Of a stretch of DNA of 9,755 nucleotides, positions 1 through 6,567 are shown one piece after another. Below the pieces are notes generated by a model. The model did not search any database and was not told where the DNA came from. It saw nothing but the letters and a program-made list of their open reading frames with translations. Numbering within the stretch: position 1 is the first letter of the stretch; every line of letters starts with the position of its first letter. The stretch is from CAZVBR01 sp964625755. GTDB taxonomy: Bacteria; Patescibacteriota; Minisyncoccia; Phycocordibacterales; XYD1-FULL-46-19. The position numbers were made by a program, and so were the translations under genes. The stretch spans positions 1 through 9,755 of the forward strand of contig CAZVBR010000023.1 of assembly GCA_964625755.1 (NCBI GenBank). Direction: 5' to 3'.

Positions 1-30
1 TCAGTCGGGGTTCTGTTCAAAAAAAGTTAG

Positions 31-225
31 AATTTCAACCAAAAGGTACCGCCAAATGTAACTTCATGTGTCGCAAACAAAGGTGAAAGGTTGGTTTATG
101 GTGCTTGCGAAGTTTAAGCGGATTATCAAGCCATCACAAAACGCGAAGAGGAAGTTCTACCTGTCGACGAGAAACCGGAAAACGCGAGGTACGGAAATTC
201 GATTGATTTACATTTTGTGATATAA
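31..225 (+). pseudogene. Possible remnant of a coding gene, interrupted by stop codons
   Basis: Reading frame 1 has protein-like sequence in two pieces. One piece (31-114) follows a TAG at 28-30 and contains SCVANKGERLVYGACEV. It ends at an in-frame TAA (115-117). The second piece (118-222) contains KREEEVLPVDEKPENARYGN and ends at TAA 223-225. Both pieces have a mixed, hydrophilic composition typical of real protein, and they share a frame, which suggests a decayed gene or the tail of a gene entering from the left. No family is recognised, and 65 codons by chance cannot be excluded. Another frame holds a 40-codon ORF (98-220) that is very basic and less convincing. Confidence 0.25.
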
Positions 226-226
226 G
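218..226 (+). promoter_or_regulatory. Extended -10 element upstream of the ASCH gene
   Basis: TG-A-TATAAG matches an extended -10 box. It lies 10 bases before the ATG at 237 and 25 bases before the alternative ATG at 252. The second spacing matches the -10 to start distance seen at other genes here. No good -35 is seen. Confidence 0.35.
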
Positions 227-236
227 TAGATTAACT

Positions 237-578
237 ATGCAACAGCATCAAATGAAATTGGCGCCGGAGCCGTTCAACAATATTGCATCGGGTAAGAAAG
301 TGATTGAGTCACGTCTTTTTGATGAAAAGCGTAAGCAAATTATTATTGGTGACCGGATTGTTTTCAGTGAAAATGGCAAGCCGGAAAATAGTATTACTAC
401 TGTAGTGATGGGATTACTGTGTTACCAAACTTTCCAAGAACTTTTTGCAGATCATGACCCCGCTTTGTTCGGTGAAGAAAGTCGCGATTTTCTTTTAGAT
501 CAAATAAAACAATTCTACTCTGACGAAGATGAGCAAAAGTATGGTGTTATCGGGGTTCGTTTTGAATTACTCGACTAG
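237..578 (+). CDS. ASCH-domain protein (small RNA/nucleoside-binding fold)
   Basis: This 113-residue protein spans a single ASCH domain, a PUA-like beta-barrel expected to bind RNA or modified nucleosides in the cytoplasm. The N-terminal family signature is clear: KLAPEPFNNIASGKKVIESR (residues 7-26), with G19, K21, E24 and R26 in the G-x-K-x-x-E-x-R pattern, followed by GDRIVF. It ends with the usual strand YGVIGVRFEL. The E. coli homologue YqfB is an N4-acetylcytidine amidohydrolase using Lys21 and Thr24 (from memory). Here the Thr position aligns with Glu24, so the same activity should not be assumed. No Shine-Dalgarno is visible. Met6 (252) is a good alternative start because the domain begins right there and its distance from the -10 box fits. 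Codon choice (CGT/CGC arginines, few GATC) differs from the genes to the right. Domain assignment is fairly sure; the function is not. Confidence 0.85.
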   Translation: MQQHQMKLAPEPFNNIASGKKVIESRLFDEKRKQIIIGDRIVFSENGKPENSITTVVMGLLCYQTFQELFADHDPALFGEESRDFLLDQIKQFYSDEDEQKYGVIGVRFELLD

Positions 579-835
579 TTGTTTTGTATTTTCAGAAGGA
601 TCATTTTCACAATATTTTTGTTGTCCAGGGTTATTTTTGATAAAGATGATCAGGGACAAAAAACTTATTACCCCCTTGTTTTTGAAATTTCGGTGATGTT
701 GTTATAATGTAGTTAGTTAATGATTGAAGTTTCGGGAGTTTTTTATTTTGGCAATGTTCGGGAAACAATCTTTTGAGAAATTAAACGGCCGGGTATGTTG
801 CAGGTTGTTGAGGGGAAGATAAACAAAAAATAAAT
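579..835 (+). other. Non-coding gap with promoter and long leader
   Basis: This gap between the ASCH and HD genes is AT-rich at its left. It has an imperfect inverted repeat (TTGTCC 621-626 with GGACAA 654-659) that lacks a following T-run, and then a promoter. About 120 bases separate the promoter from the HD start. Two tiny reading frames in the leader (720-776, 754-822) have no supporting ribosome site. No RNA gene is recognised. Confidence 0.5.
682..708 (+). promoter_or_regulatory. Promoter for the HD-hydrolase/deacetylase pair
   Basis: TG-T-TATAAT (700-708) is a perfect -10 with an extended TGn. TTGAAA (682-687) is a possible -35 with a short 15-base spacer. Transcription would start near 715, leaving a leader of about 120 bases before 836, much longer than at the other promoters in this window. 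Confidence 0.6.
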
Positions 836-1441
836 ATGAAAAAACAAGACAGAGATCGGATCGCGGATTTTCTTTATGAGCTTGGTACCATGCGCAAGTT
901 AATGAGAATGCACCGGCAGGTACTTTTGACCGACGATATGTCCGATAATATCGCTTCCCATTCTTACCGGGTGGCGATGATCGGTTGGGTCTTGGCTCGT
1001 CTGGAAAAAGTTAATCCCGATCGAGTGATCCAGATGTGCCTTATTCATGATATCGGCGAGATCCGAACTTCTGACCATAACTGGGTGCATAAGCGATATA
1101 TTCGGATTGACGAAGATAAAATTCGACAAGAACAGTTGAGGACTTTGCCTTTTTCTGATCTGGAAGAATTGTCCGAGGAGTATGAGGAGCGAAAAACCAA
1201 AGAATCCTTGGTGGCCAAAGATGCCGATCTGCTTGACCAGATCCTGCTCCTGCGTGAGTATTCTCACGGCGGTAACGAAGAGGCCCGGTCCTGGTTAGGC
1301 GGGAAAAGAGAGGGAAGCGAGGGTAACAAGCAATTTGAACTTCTCCAGACCGAGTCCGCCAAAGAAATAGGCCGAGAGATCTTAAAGCGTAATCCCACCG
1401 ACTGGTGGCGCTATCTTTGGACTCATGAAAATTCCAAGTAG
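836..1441 (+). CDS. HD-domain phosphohydrolase, YfbR/HDDC2-like 5'-deoxynucleotidase family
   Basis: This 201-residue soluble protein has the HD-domain fold of the YfbR/HDDC2 group, which removes phosphate from (deoxy)nucleoside 5'-monophosphates using a divalent metal. The metal-binding set is visible in order: H42 in ASHSYRVAMIG, H71-D72 in CLIHDIGEIRTSD with E75 (the likely catalytic acid in this group), and D131 in KDADLLDQILLLREY. The N-terminal LGTMRKLMRMHR resembles the group's substrate-binding entry helix (LK..pR.GW in YfbR), but the R-W pair is not conserved, so substrate choice is uncertain. Length is typical for the family. The start follows an A-rich stretch (caaaaaataaat) with no Shine-Dalgarno. 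The deacetylase gene follows 24 bases later and is probably cotranscribed. A housekeeping role in nucleotide pool cleaning is the likely job. Confidence 0.88.
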   Translation: MKKQDRDRIADFLYELGTMRKLMRMHRQVLLTDDMSDNIASHSYRVAMIGWVLARLEKVNPDRVIQMCLIHDIGEIRTSDHNWVHKRYIRIDEDKIRQEQLRTLPFSDLEELSEEYEERKTKESLVAKDADLLDQILLLREYSHGGNEEARSWLGGKREGSEGNKQFELLQTESAKEIGREILKRNPTDWWRYLWTHENSK

Positions 1442-1465
1442 AACTTATCGGTTCGTGCTGATGAT

Positions 1466-2362
1466 ATGGGAAAATTTGGTTTGATATTATTACTTGTTCT
1501 GTTTGTCTTCGGAGGGTTTTATTTTTTTCGGGAAAAAGAACCGATGACAGAAAGAATGAATTTGTCTCCCGAGCAGTCTTTTGAGACGGCACCGGAGCGA
1601 GTAGACGGTCCGGTTGGAGAACTTGAGGTCGAGAGTCAAAAATCACCCGAAAACCTGGTCGAGATTTACGATCAAAAAGAACCCCGTTACTGGGGTGAAA
1701 GTGTACCCGGGGTGGTTGTGGGTATTGATACGGAAGAGAAAATACTGGCCTTAACTTTAGATGCCTGTGATGGTGATTATGATCGGAAGCTCATAACCCG
1801 TCTCCGAGAGGAAGAAATTCCCGCCACTTTGTTTGTGGCATCCCCTTGGCTTGTCGACCATGAAGAAGAGTTGAGGGCCTTGGGGCAAGACCCGCTTTTT
1901 GATATTGCCGGGCACGGAAAAGATCATTTACCGCTTTCTGTTACCGGGCGGGAGGTTTATGGGCAAAAGGGGACAGAGAGTCCCGAGCAGGTGATCGAAG
2001 AAATTATGGCTAATAGTGATCAGATCGATCAAGTGATCGGGCAAACCCCTTTCTATTTCCGTTCAGGGACCGCTTATTATGATGAGGTGGCGGTCAAGAT
2101 CGCTCGTGACTTGGGCAAAGAGGTGATCGGCTTTACGGTGGCGGCTGATGGAGGGGCGACACTCGGTAAGCGGGAAATAGAGCAGGCGGTTCTGGGGGTT
2201 GAGCCGGGCGGGATAATTTTGGCTCACATGAACCATCCGAACTCCGAGATCGAAGAAGGTTTGTTGGCCGGGATTCTGGCTCTGAGGGATAAAGGATATG
2301 AATTTGTTCAGTTAAAGGAGTATTGGGAAGAGTTTTTGTTCTCAGGACAAGATCGGGAGTAG
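1466..2362 (+). CDS. Membrane-anchored polysaccharide deacetylase (NodB homology domain)
   Basis: This 298-residue protein has an N-terminal membrane anchor (residues 4-21, GLILLLVLFVFGGFYFF), an acidic linker to about residue 90, and a NodB-fold carbohydrate esterase domain facing outside. Expected chemistry is metal-dependent removal of N- or O-acetyl groups from cell-envelope glycans. Motifs in order: TLDACDGDYD (97-106; D99 and D102 at the place of the usual TFDDG pair, with two residues inserted), H150-G-K-D-H154 (metal His pair), FRSGTAYYDEVA (198-209; R199), and IILAHMNHP (250-258; H254). These deviate from classical chitin or peptidoglycan deacetylases but agree with each other, so this looks like a coherent variant subfamily rather than a dead enzyme. 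It likely shares the transcript of the HD protein upstream. The start has no Shine-Dalgarno and relies on the short distance to the preceding stop. The substrate is unknown. Confidence 0.85.
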   Translation: MGKFGLILLLVLFVFGGFYFFREKEPMTERMNLSPEQSFETAPERVDGPVGELEVESQKSPENLVEIYDQKEPRYWGESVPGVVVGIDTEEKILALTLDACDGDYDRKLITRLREEEIPATLFVASPWLVDHEEELRALGQDPLFDIAGHGKDHLPLSVTGREVYGQKGTESPEQVIEEIMANSDQIDQVIGQTPFYFRSGTAYYDEVAVKIARDLGKEVIGFTVAADGGATLGKREIEQAVLGVEPGGIILAHMNHPNSEIEEGLLAGILALRDKGYEFVQLKEYWEEFLFSGQDRE

Positions 2363-2409
2363 TTTTTCCGGTAGATCATTTTTATTTGAGGTTTAATTAG
2401 GTGTTTGGC

Positions 2410-2440
2410 TTGAATTTTAAGTATGCTATGCTGATATAAA
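2410..2440 (+). promoter_or_regulatory. Promoter for the SIMPL-domain gene
   Basis: TTGAAT (2410-2415) is followed after 19 bases by TATAAA (2435-2440), preceded by TG-A (extended -10). The -10 ends 21 bases before the ATG, giving a predicted leader of only about 15 bases. Confidence 0.5.
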
Positions 2441-2461
2441 ATTAATCATCAATAAAAAATT

Positions 2462-3238
2462 ATGAAAAATCAATACAAAAATATTTTAGGGGTGATCGGG
2501 ATCATATTTTTGATCCTGGCGGCAGTATTGATGTTCTTTTTGATAAAGAATGAGATGACCAGAACCGCCTATATCGGTTTGGAAAGTGGTAACTTGCCGG
2601 TTATGAGATTGCAGGGTGAGGGGGTGACCCAAGTTGTACCTGATCGGGTGGAGATGTCTTTAGCGGTAATTACCGAAGGAGAAGAATCGGAAGCGGCCTT
2701 GGAAGAGAATAATCGTCAGATGGAGCAAGTGGTATCTTATTTGAAAGATCAAGGAGTGGAAGAGGCGAATATTCAAACCGGAGAATTCAGCGTTCGGCCA
2801 GTACATGATTGGGTGGCGGATTCTGAGACCGGAGAAAGGAGGAGGGTGATTAGCGGTTATTTGGTAAGTAACAGAGTGGATGTAAAGGTCACGGATATGG
2901 AGAAAGCCGGCACGATAACAGACGGGGCGGTGCAAGCCGGAGCTAACGAAGTTACCCGCTTTGATTTAGTGGTCTCTGATGAGGAAGAGTATAAAAAAGA
3001 AGCTCGTCGAGAAGCGATACGGGAGGCCCGAGAGAAAGCCGAGGAGATCGCTTATGATCTCGGGGTTGAACTGGGGCGAGTGATAAGTTTTTCGGAAGAC
3101 ACCATTCACCCCTTTGTGACTCGGTCGGCCACGGAGGCTATGGGTGTTGACGATACCAGGCCTCAAGTGCCGATCGAACCGGGAGAAGAAGAGATCAAAG
3201 TTAATGTAACTGTTGGGTTTGAGTTGAAACAGAGGTAG
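2462..3238 (+). CDS. SIMPL (DUF541) domain protein, membrane-anchored
   Basis: This 258-residue protein has one N-terminal membrane segment (about residues 8-27, ILGVIGIIFLILAAVLMFFL) and a long outward-facing SIMPL/DUF541 domain. Family hallmarks are a GEG.. entry strand (QGEGVTQVVPDRVEMSLAV), a helix counting repeats of N-x-Q/M (ALEENNRQMEQVVSYLKDQG), the IQTGEFSV strand, the GYLVSNRVDVKV strand, and the long charged helix EARREAIREAREKAEEIA leading into LGVELGRVISFSE. The length is normal for anchored members. Biochemical role is unclear in general; BP26 of Brucella and YggE of E. coli are relatives linked to envelope integrity and stress. The gene has its own promoter with a very short leader and a terminator behind it, so it appears to be transcribed alone. 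The start has no Shine-Dalgarno (aataaaaaattATG). Confidence 0.88.
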   Translation: MKNQYKNILGVIGIIFLILAAVLMFFLIKNEMTRTAYIGLESGNLPVMRLQGEGVTQVVPDRVEMSLAVITEGEESEAALEENNRQMEQVVSYLKDQGVEEANIQTGEFSVRPVHDWVADSETGERRRVISGYLVSNRVDVKVTDMEKAGTITDGAVQAGANEVTRFDLVVSDEEEYKKEARREAIREAREKAEEIAYDLGVELGRVISFSEDTIHPFVTRSATEAMGVDDTRPQVPIEPGEEEIKVNVTVGFELKQR

Positions 3239-3281
3239 AGCGGGAGAAGTAATGTTCTCCGGCAGTTAATACCGATCAAGG

Positions 3282-3309
3282 CCGTCGGAATTTGAAAGCC
3301 GGCGGTTTT
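3282..3309 (+). terminator. Rho-independent terminator after the SIMPL gene
   Basis: CCGTCGG (3282-3288) pairs with CCGGCGG (3299-3305) in a 7-bp GC-rich stem with one G-T wobble and a 10-base loop, followed at once by TTTT and a T-rich tract to 3327. A second small hairpin (GGAGAA 3243-3248 / TTCTCC 3255-3260) sits just after the stop codon without a T-run. Confidence 0.7.
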
Positions 3310-3330
3310 GGTTCTATTTGTTTTTTTGGG

Positions 3331-3339
3331 TGGTATAAT
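3331..3339 (+). promoter_or_regulatory. Extended -10 promoter of the crtI operon
   Basis: TG-G-TATAAT is a perfect extended -10 box, 24 bases before the crtI ATG. TTGGTT at 3308-3313 is a weak -35 with a long 20-base spacer, so the extended -10 probably dominates. The predicted leader is about 18 bases. Confidence 0.65.
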
Positions 3340-3363
3340 GGGTAAAATAATTTAATAAATTTT

Positions 3364-4860
3364 ATGAAAAAATCACAGGTGAAGAAAAAGGTTATTATCA
3401 TCGGGGCCGGACCCGGAGGTTTGGCGTCGGCCATGATCTTGGCACATCGAGGTTATGAAGTGGTTATTTATGAGAAACAAAGTCGGGTCGGGGGTCGAAC
3501 CTCGGCTTTTGAGTTCGAGGGTTTTACTTTTGATCTGGGGCCGACGTTCTTGATGCTAAAAGAGGTCTTTGAGGAAGTGTTTGAGCTTGCGGGTGAGAAA
3601 CTGTCTGACCATCTGGAGTTAAAACGATTGGACCCACTTTACCGGATTAATTACAGTGACGGCCGAGATTTTATGGTCTACGATGATAAGGAGAAATTAA
3701 AGACCGAGATCGCTCGGCTGTTTTCGGGGGATGAGGTCGGTTACGATAATTTTTTGAAAACTCAGAAGAAGAAATTTGATCGGATGTATCCGTGCCTAAA
3801 AGTGCCGTATATGAGTCCGATTCATTATTTACGCTTGAAGCTGTTGAGAGCCCTGCCGAGTATGGATGTTCTGTCTACGGTTTATGGAGTGATATCCAGA
3901 TATTTTATTAATGAAGACATAAAATTGGCCATGACCTTTCAGGCCAAATATCTGGGAATGTCGCCTTGGCAGTGCCCGGGGCCGTTTACCATTTTACCTT
4001 ATATCGAGCATGCTTTTGGTATCTATCACCCGATCGGCGGATTGCATCAGTTAAGCGAGAAAATGGCCCAGATCGCCCGAGATAAAGGGGTTCACATCCA
4101 TCTTGATTCTTCGGTTGAGAAAATACAGATAACCGGTGGTCGGATCACCGGGGTAGAGCTTTCCGGTGGGGAGGTGGATCAAGGTGAGACGGTAATAATG
4201 AACGCCGATTTTGCCGCCGGCGTGTCGGGCCTTATTCCGGAGAAGGCTCAGCCCAAGAGATGGAACAAGAGAGCTTTGGAGAAAAAATCATACTCCTGTT
4301 CGGCGTTTATGATCTATTTGGGTTTGGATACTCTTTATGATATACCTCATCACAATATTTTTATTCCGGATAATTACAAGAAGAATATCGAGGGTTTGGT
4401 TAATAATGAGCCGCTTGACCAGGATCCGGCTTTTTATGTTCAGAATGCCTCGGTGACCGATCCAAATCTGGCCCCGGAAGGCCGATCAACTCTCTATGTT
4501 CTGGTTCCGGTTTCAAACTTAAATTCTTCAACCGACTGGAGTCGGGAGAAGGATCGTTATCGTGATCTGGTGATTGATAAATTAAAGAAGCGGGCCGGTT
4601 TGGATGATCTGGAAGATCGAATCGTGGCCGAGAGAGTGGTCACACCTGATAATTGGCAAAATGATATCAATGTTTACAAAGGAGCGGTCTTTAATTTGGC
4701 TCACTCAATTGATCAGATGCTTTACCTTCGTCCTCATAACCGGTTTCAGGGTATTGACGGTCTGTATTTGACCGGGGGCGGGACTCATCCCGGCAGTGGC
4801 CTGCCGACTATCTTAGAGTCGGCTCGGATCACGGCCGAGTTAATTGACAAACGGTCATGA
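3364..4860 (+). CDS. crtI: CrtI-type phytoene/carotenoid desaturase (FAD-dependent)
   Basis: This 498-residue flavoprotein has the normal length of CrtI enzymes, which introduce double bases' worth of desaturation, i.e. C=C bonds, into phytoene-like C30/C40 polyprenes at the membrane. The FAD-binding Rossmann motif GAGPGG is at residues 14-19, with the ribose-binding E38 and GGRTSAFEFEGFTFDLGPT after it. A central GIYHPIGGLHQL segment matches the family's substrate-domain signature. The C-terminal bacterial-type phytoene desaturase signature GLYLTGGGTHPGSGLP is at 466-481. No catalytic feature looks broken. It is the first gene of a three-gene operon; its stop overlaps the next start as ATGA. 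No phytoene synthase (crtB) or prenyl transferase gene is in the window, so the actual substrate (phytoene, diapophytoene, or another polyprene) cannot be named. Related carotene isomerases or saturases have the same fold. The start lacks a Shine-Dalgarno. Confidence 0.88.
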   Translation: MKKSQVKKKVIIIGAGPGGLASAMILAHRGYEVVIYEKQSRVGGRTSAFEFEGFTFDLGPTFLMLKEVFEEVFELAGEKLSDHLELKRLDPLYRINYSDGRDFMVYDDKEKLKTEIARLFSGDEVGYDNFLKTQKKKFDRMYPCLKVPYMSPIHYLRLKLLRALPSMDVLSTVYGVISRYFINEDIKLAMTFQAKYLGMSPWQCPGPFTILPYIEHAFGIYHPIGGLHQLSEKMAQIARDKGVHIHLDSSVEKIQITGGRITGVELSGGEVDQGETVIMNADFAAGVSGLIPEKAQPKRWNKRALEKKSYSCSAFMIYLGLDTLYDIPHHNIFIPDNYKKNIEGLVNNEPLDQDPAFYVQNASVTDPNLAPEGRSTLYVLVPVSNLNSSTDWSREKDRYRDLVIDKLKKRAGLDDLEDRIVAERVVTPDNWQNDINVYKGAVFNLAHSIDQMLYLRPHNRFQGIDGLYLTGGGTHPGSGLPTILESARITAELIDKRS

Positions 4861-6065
4861 ATACTTTTCAGATCATTTGGTTGATCTATCAGCTCTATTT
4901 TAAAAGGGGCTTGCCGGATCTGAAGAGAATTGAAAAGCTGGGACTATTAGCTGTGAAGATCGGACAGATCCATGCCCTAAGATTGGATTTTTTGCCGGTT
5001 TATAAGTGCGACCATTTAGCTAAGTTGTATCAGACCACTCAGCCGTCCGGCCGGGAGGTTTTGGATACCGCTTTGAATGAAAGCGGCCAAAAATTGCTCC
5101 GGTCTGTGGCTTGGTTCGATAAAGAACCCTTAGCCTCGGCCTCGGTCGGACAGGTTTACCGGGCCGAATTAACTGATGGCCGGGAAGTGGTGATAAAAGT
5201 GTTGCGGTCTGATTTCAAAACTCGTTTTAAGAATGATCTACTTAAGGCTAAACGATTTTTTCGATTAATTATTTTTTTCTATCCCAAATTAAGGCAGGTT
5301 GGCAATCCGATCGGGATCCTGGAAGATATCGAAACTTACACATTATGTGAGCTTGATCTTAGGAATGAGCTGGCCGGCCAGGACCAATTGCGAGTCATTT
5401 ATGAAAAGTACCGGCTGAAATTTGACCTTTCAGCCCTTGGGTTTTTTCAGCAGCACCGGGATTTAAGCGGGGAAAATGTTTTGGTCTCGGAGTACATCAA
5501 AGCACCAAGCGTTAATGATCTTTTGATGGAGGGCCGTTTCAGTTATGAGGATATGCTCAAATTATTTTATATTCAAGGGTTTTATATTTTTATCGCCGGC
5601 TCTTTTCATGGCGATATTCACCCCGGCAATGTTCTTTATGATGGACAAAAATTTTATTTTGTCGATACGGCTTTTGTTGGCCAAGTTTCCGACAAGTTAA
5701 GAGTCGGGTTGTTTAATTTCTTCCGTACCCTGTCGAGTTATGATTATGATGATTGTGCTTATTGGCTAAATCAAATGTCTGAGACTTCGATCTCCGGTGA
5801 GGCTTTTGAGATTTTCCGGCAGCAGTTGAATGAGTTGTATCGAGATTTCAAAGGCAGCACCGTTGAAGAGGTTTCACTGACTAGAAAGATGATGCAGACC
5901 ATCAAATTAGGGGTGCGCCGTGGGATGACCTTTGAGCAAGGTATGTTCTCGATCATCAGGAGTTTGATGTATTTGGATGGCATGGTCTTGAAATGCAACC
6001 CTCAGGCGGTTTTAATGGAAGACATGCGGCAGTTTATAAATGATTATCAGGATCATCTAAATTAA
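4857..6065 (+). CDS. ABC1/UbiB-family atypical kinase
   Basis: This 402-residue protein belongs to the ABC1/ADCK/UbiB kinase-like family, usually tied to ubiquinone and other prenyl-lipid metabolism. Motifs in order: KxGQ (K34-I-G-Q37), the Ala/Ser-rich nucleotide loop LASASVGQVYRAEL (92-105), K114 in VVIKVLR, the ExD motif E165-L-D167 in CELDLRNE, HGDIHPGNVLYD with D253 and N258, and a metal-binding D270. The last occurs as VDTA where the family normally has DFG. The helix around IIFFYPKL and the segment 236-250 are hydrophobic and may touch the membrane, but no clear C-terminal membrane anchor is seen as in E. coli UbiB. The ATG overlaps the crtI stop (ATGA), and the membrane-protein gene follows after 4 bases, so translation is coupled. 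The inferred role is regulating or extracting a prenyl lipid made or used by the neighbouring desaturase. Family is certain, substrate unknown. Confidence 0.87.
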   Translation: MNTFQIIWLIYQLYFKRGLPDLKRIEKLGLLAVKIGQIHALRLDFLPVYKCDHLAKLYQTTQPSGREVLDTALNESGQKLLRSVAWFDKEPLASASVGQVYRAELTDGREVVIKVLRSDFKTRFKNDLLKAKRFFRLIIFFYPKLRQVGNPIGILEDIETYTLCELDLRNELAGQDQLRVIYEKYRLKFDLSALGFFQQHRDLSGENVLVSEYIKAPSVNDLLMEGRFSYEDMLKLFYIQGFYIFIAGSFHGDIHPGNVLYDGQKFYFVDTAFVGQVSDKLRVGLFNFFRTLSSYDYDDCAYWLNQMSETSISGEAFEIFRQQLNELYRDFKGSTVEEVSLTRKMMQTIKLGVRRGMTFEQGMFSIIRSLMYLDGMVLKCNPQAVLMEDMRQFINDYQDHLN

Positions 6066-6069
6066 GTTT

Positions 6070-6399
6070 ATGAAGAAAAATATTTATCTGGCATTGGCTA
6101 TTATAAACGGCATGGTCTTGTACGCCTTCTTTGTTCCTTGGAGCAATGTTCACGGATTTGATATTGCCTTGATGCTCCAAGAGATCATGGCCACCTCTTT
6201 ATCAACCGCTATTTTTCTCGATGCTATTTTGGTTAGTGTGGCCTTTGTGGTCTGGGTGTTCTTTGAGCAAACCCGGGTCAGGGTGCCGTATTTCTGGGTT
6301 CCGATCATCACTATCCCTTTGGTCGGTATTGCTTTTGCTTTTCCGCTCTACCTTTACCTTCGGGAGCGACAGTTAGATGTTAAAGTAGAGGTTAGTTAA
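6070..6399 (+). CDS. Small three-pass membrane protein, DUF2834-like
   Basis: This 109-residue protein has three predicted membrane helices at about 5-23 (IYLALAIINGMVLYAFFVP), 45-65 (around STAIFLDAILVSVAFVVWVF) and 75-97 (around FWVPIITIPLVGIAFAFPLYLYL). Its layout resembles DUF2834: a short first helix, an amphipathic stretch (FDIALMLQEIMAT), an acidic residue D51 inside helix 2, and a final helix ending in PLYLYLRER. DUF2834 proteins have no assigned biochemical role. It begins 4 bases after the ABC1-kinase stop and is therefore the third gene of the crtI operon; it may act as a membrane partner or docking protein for the two upstream enzymes (inference). No Shine-Dalgarno is present. No convincing terminator follows. 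The family call is from recalled sequence features and is moderately sure; the membrane topology is clear. Confidence 0.8.
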   Translation: MKKNIYLALAIINGMVLYAFFVPWSNVHGFDIALMLQEIMATSLSTAIFLDAILVSVAFVVWVFFEQTRVRVPYFWVPIITIPLVGIAFAFPLYLYLRERQLDVKVEVS

Positions 6400-6454
6400 A
6401 GAGTTCTCGGGTTTTATCCACCGGAAGTTTGGGGTAGTAAAATATTAGCGGCTG

Positions 6455-6480
6455 GCGATTTCGGGTTGCGATTTTGGGTT
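6455..6480 (+). repeat. Tandem 13-bp duplication
   Basis: GCGATTTCGGGTT (6455-6467) is followed directly by GCGATTTTGGGTT (6468-6480), with one difference. It lies in the gap between the DUF2834-like gene and the next promoter. Confidence 0.75.
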
Positions 6481-6533
6481 TCACTGCAAGTAAATTGTTT
6501 TTGAAGAGATTTTCTCAGAAAGTGGAAATAAGT

Positions 6534-6539
6534 TACAAT
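6534..6539 (+). promoter_or_regulatory. Possible -10 box of the 399-aa protein gene
   Basis: TACAAT lies 28 bases before the ATG. TTCTCA (6512-6517) is a poor -35 at a 16-base spacing. The position fits the short-leader pattern of this window, but the boxes are weak. Confidence 0.35.
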
Positions 6540-6567
6540 ATATTCATTAGTAATAATATCTAATTTT

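Noticed and set aside
98..220. 40-codon plus-strand frame as a small gene
   Set aside because: The protein is extremely Lys/Arg-rich, has no start signal, and overlaps a more protein-like frame.
621..659. Inverted repeat TTGTCC/GGACAA as terminator of the ASCH gene
   Set aside because: The stem is only 6 bp with a 27-base loop, and neither strand has a T-run after it.
1041..1646. Long reading frame on the minus strand across the HD hydrolase gene
   Set aside because: It lies opposite a gene with clear HD motifs, its protein is basic and Ser/Arg-rich, and it shows no family signature.
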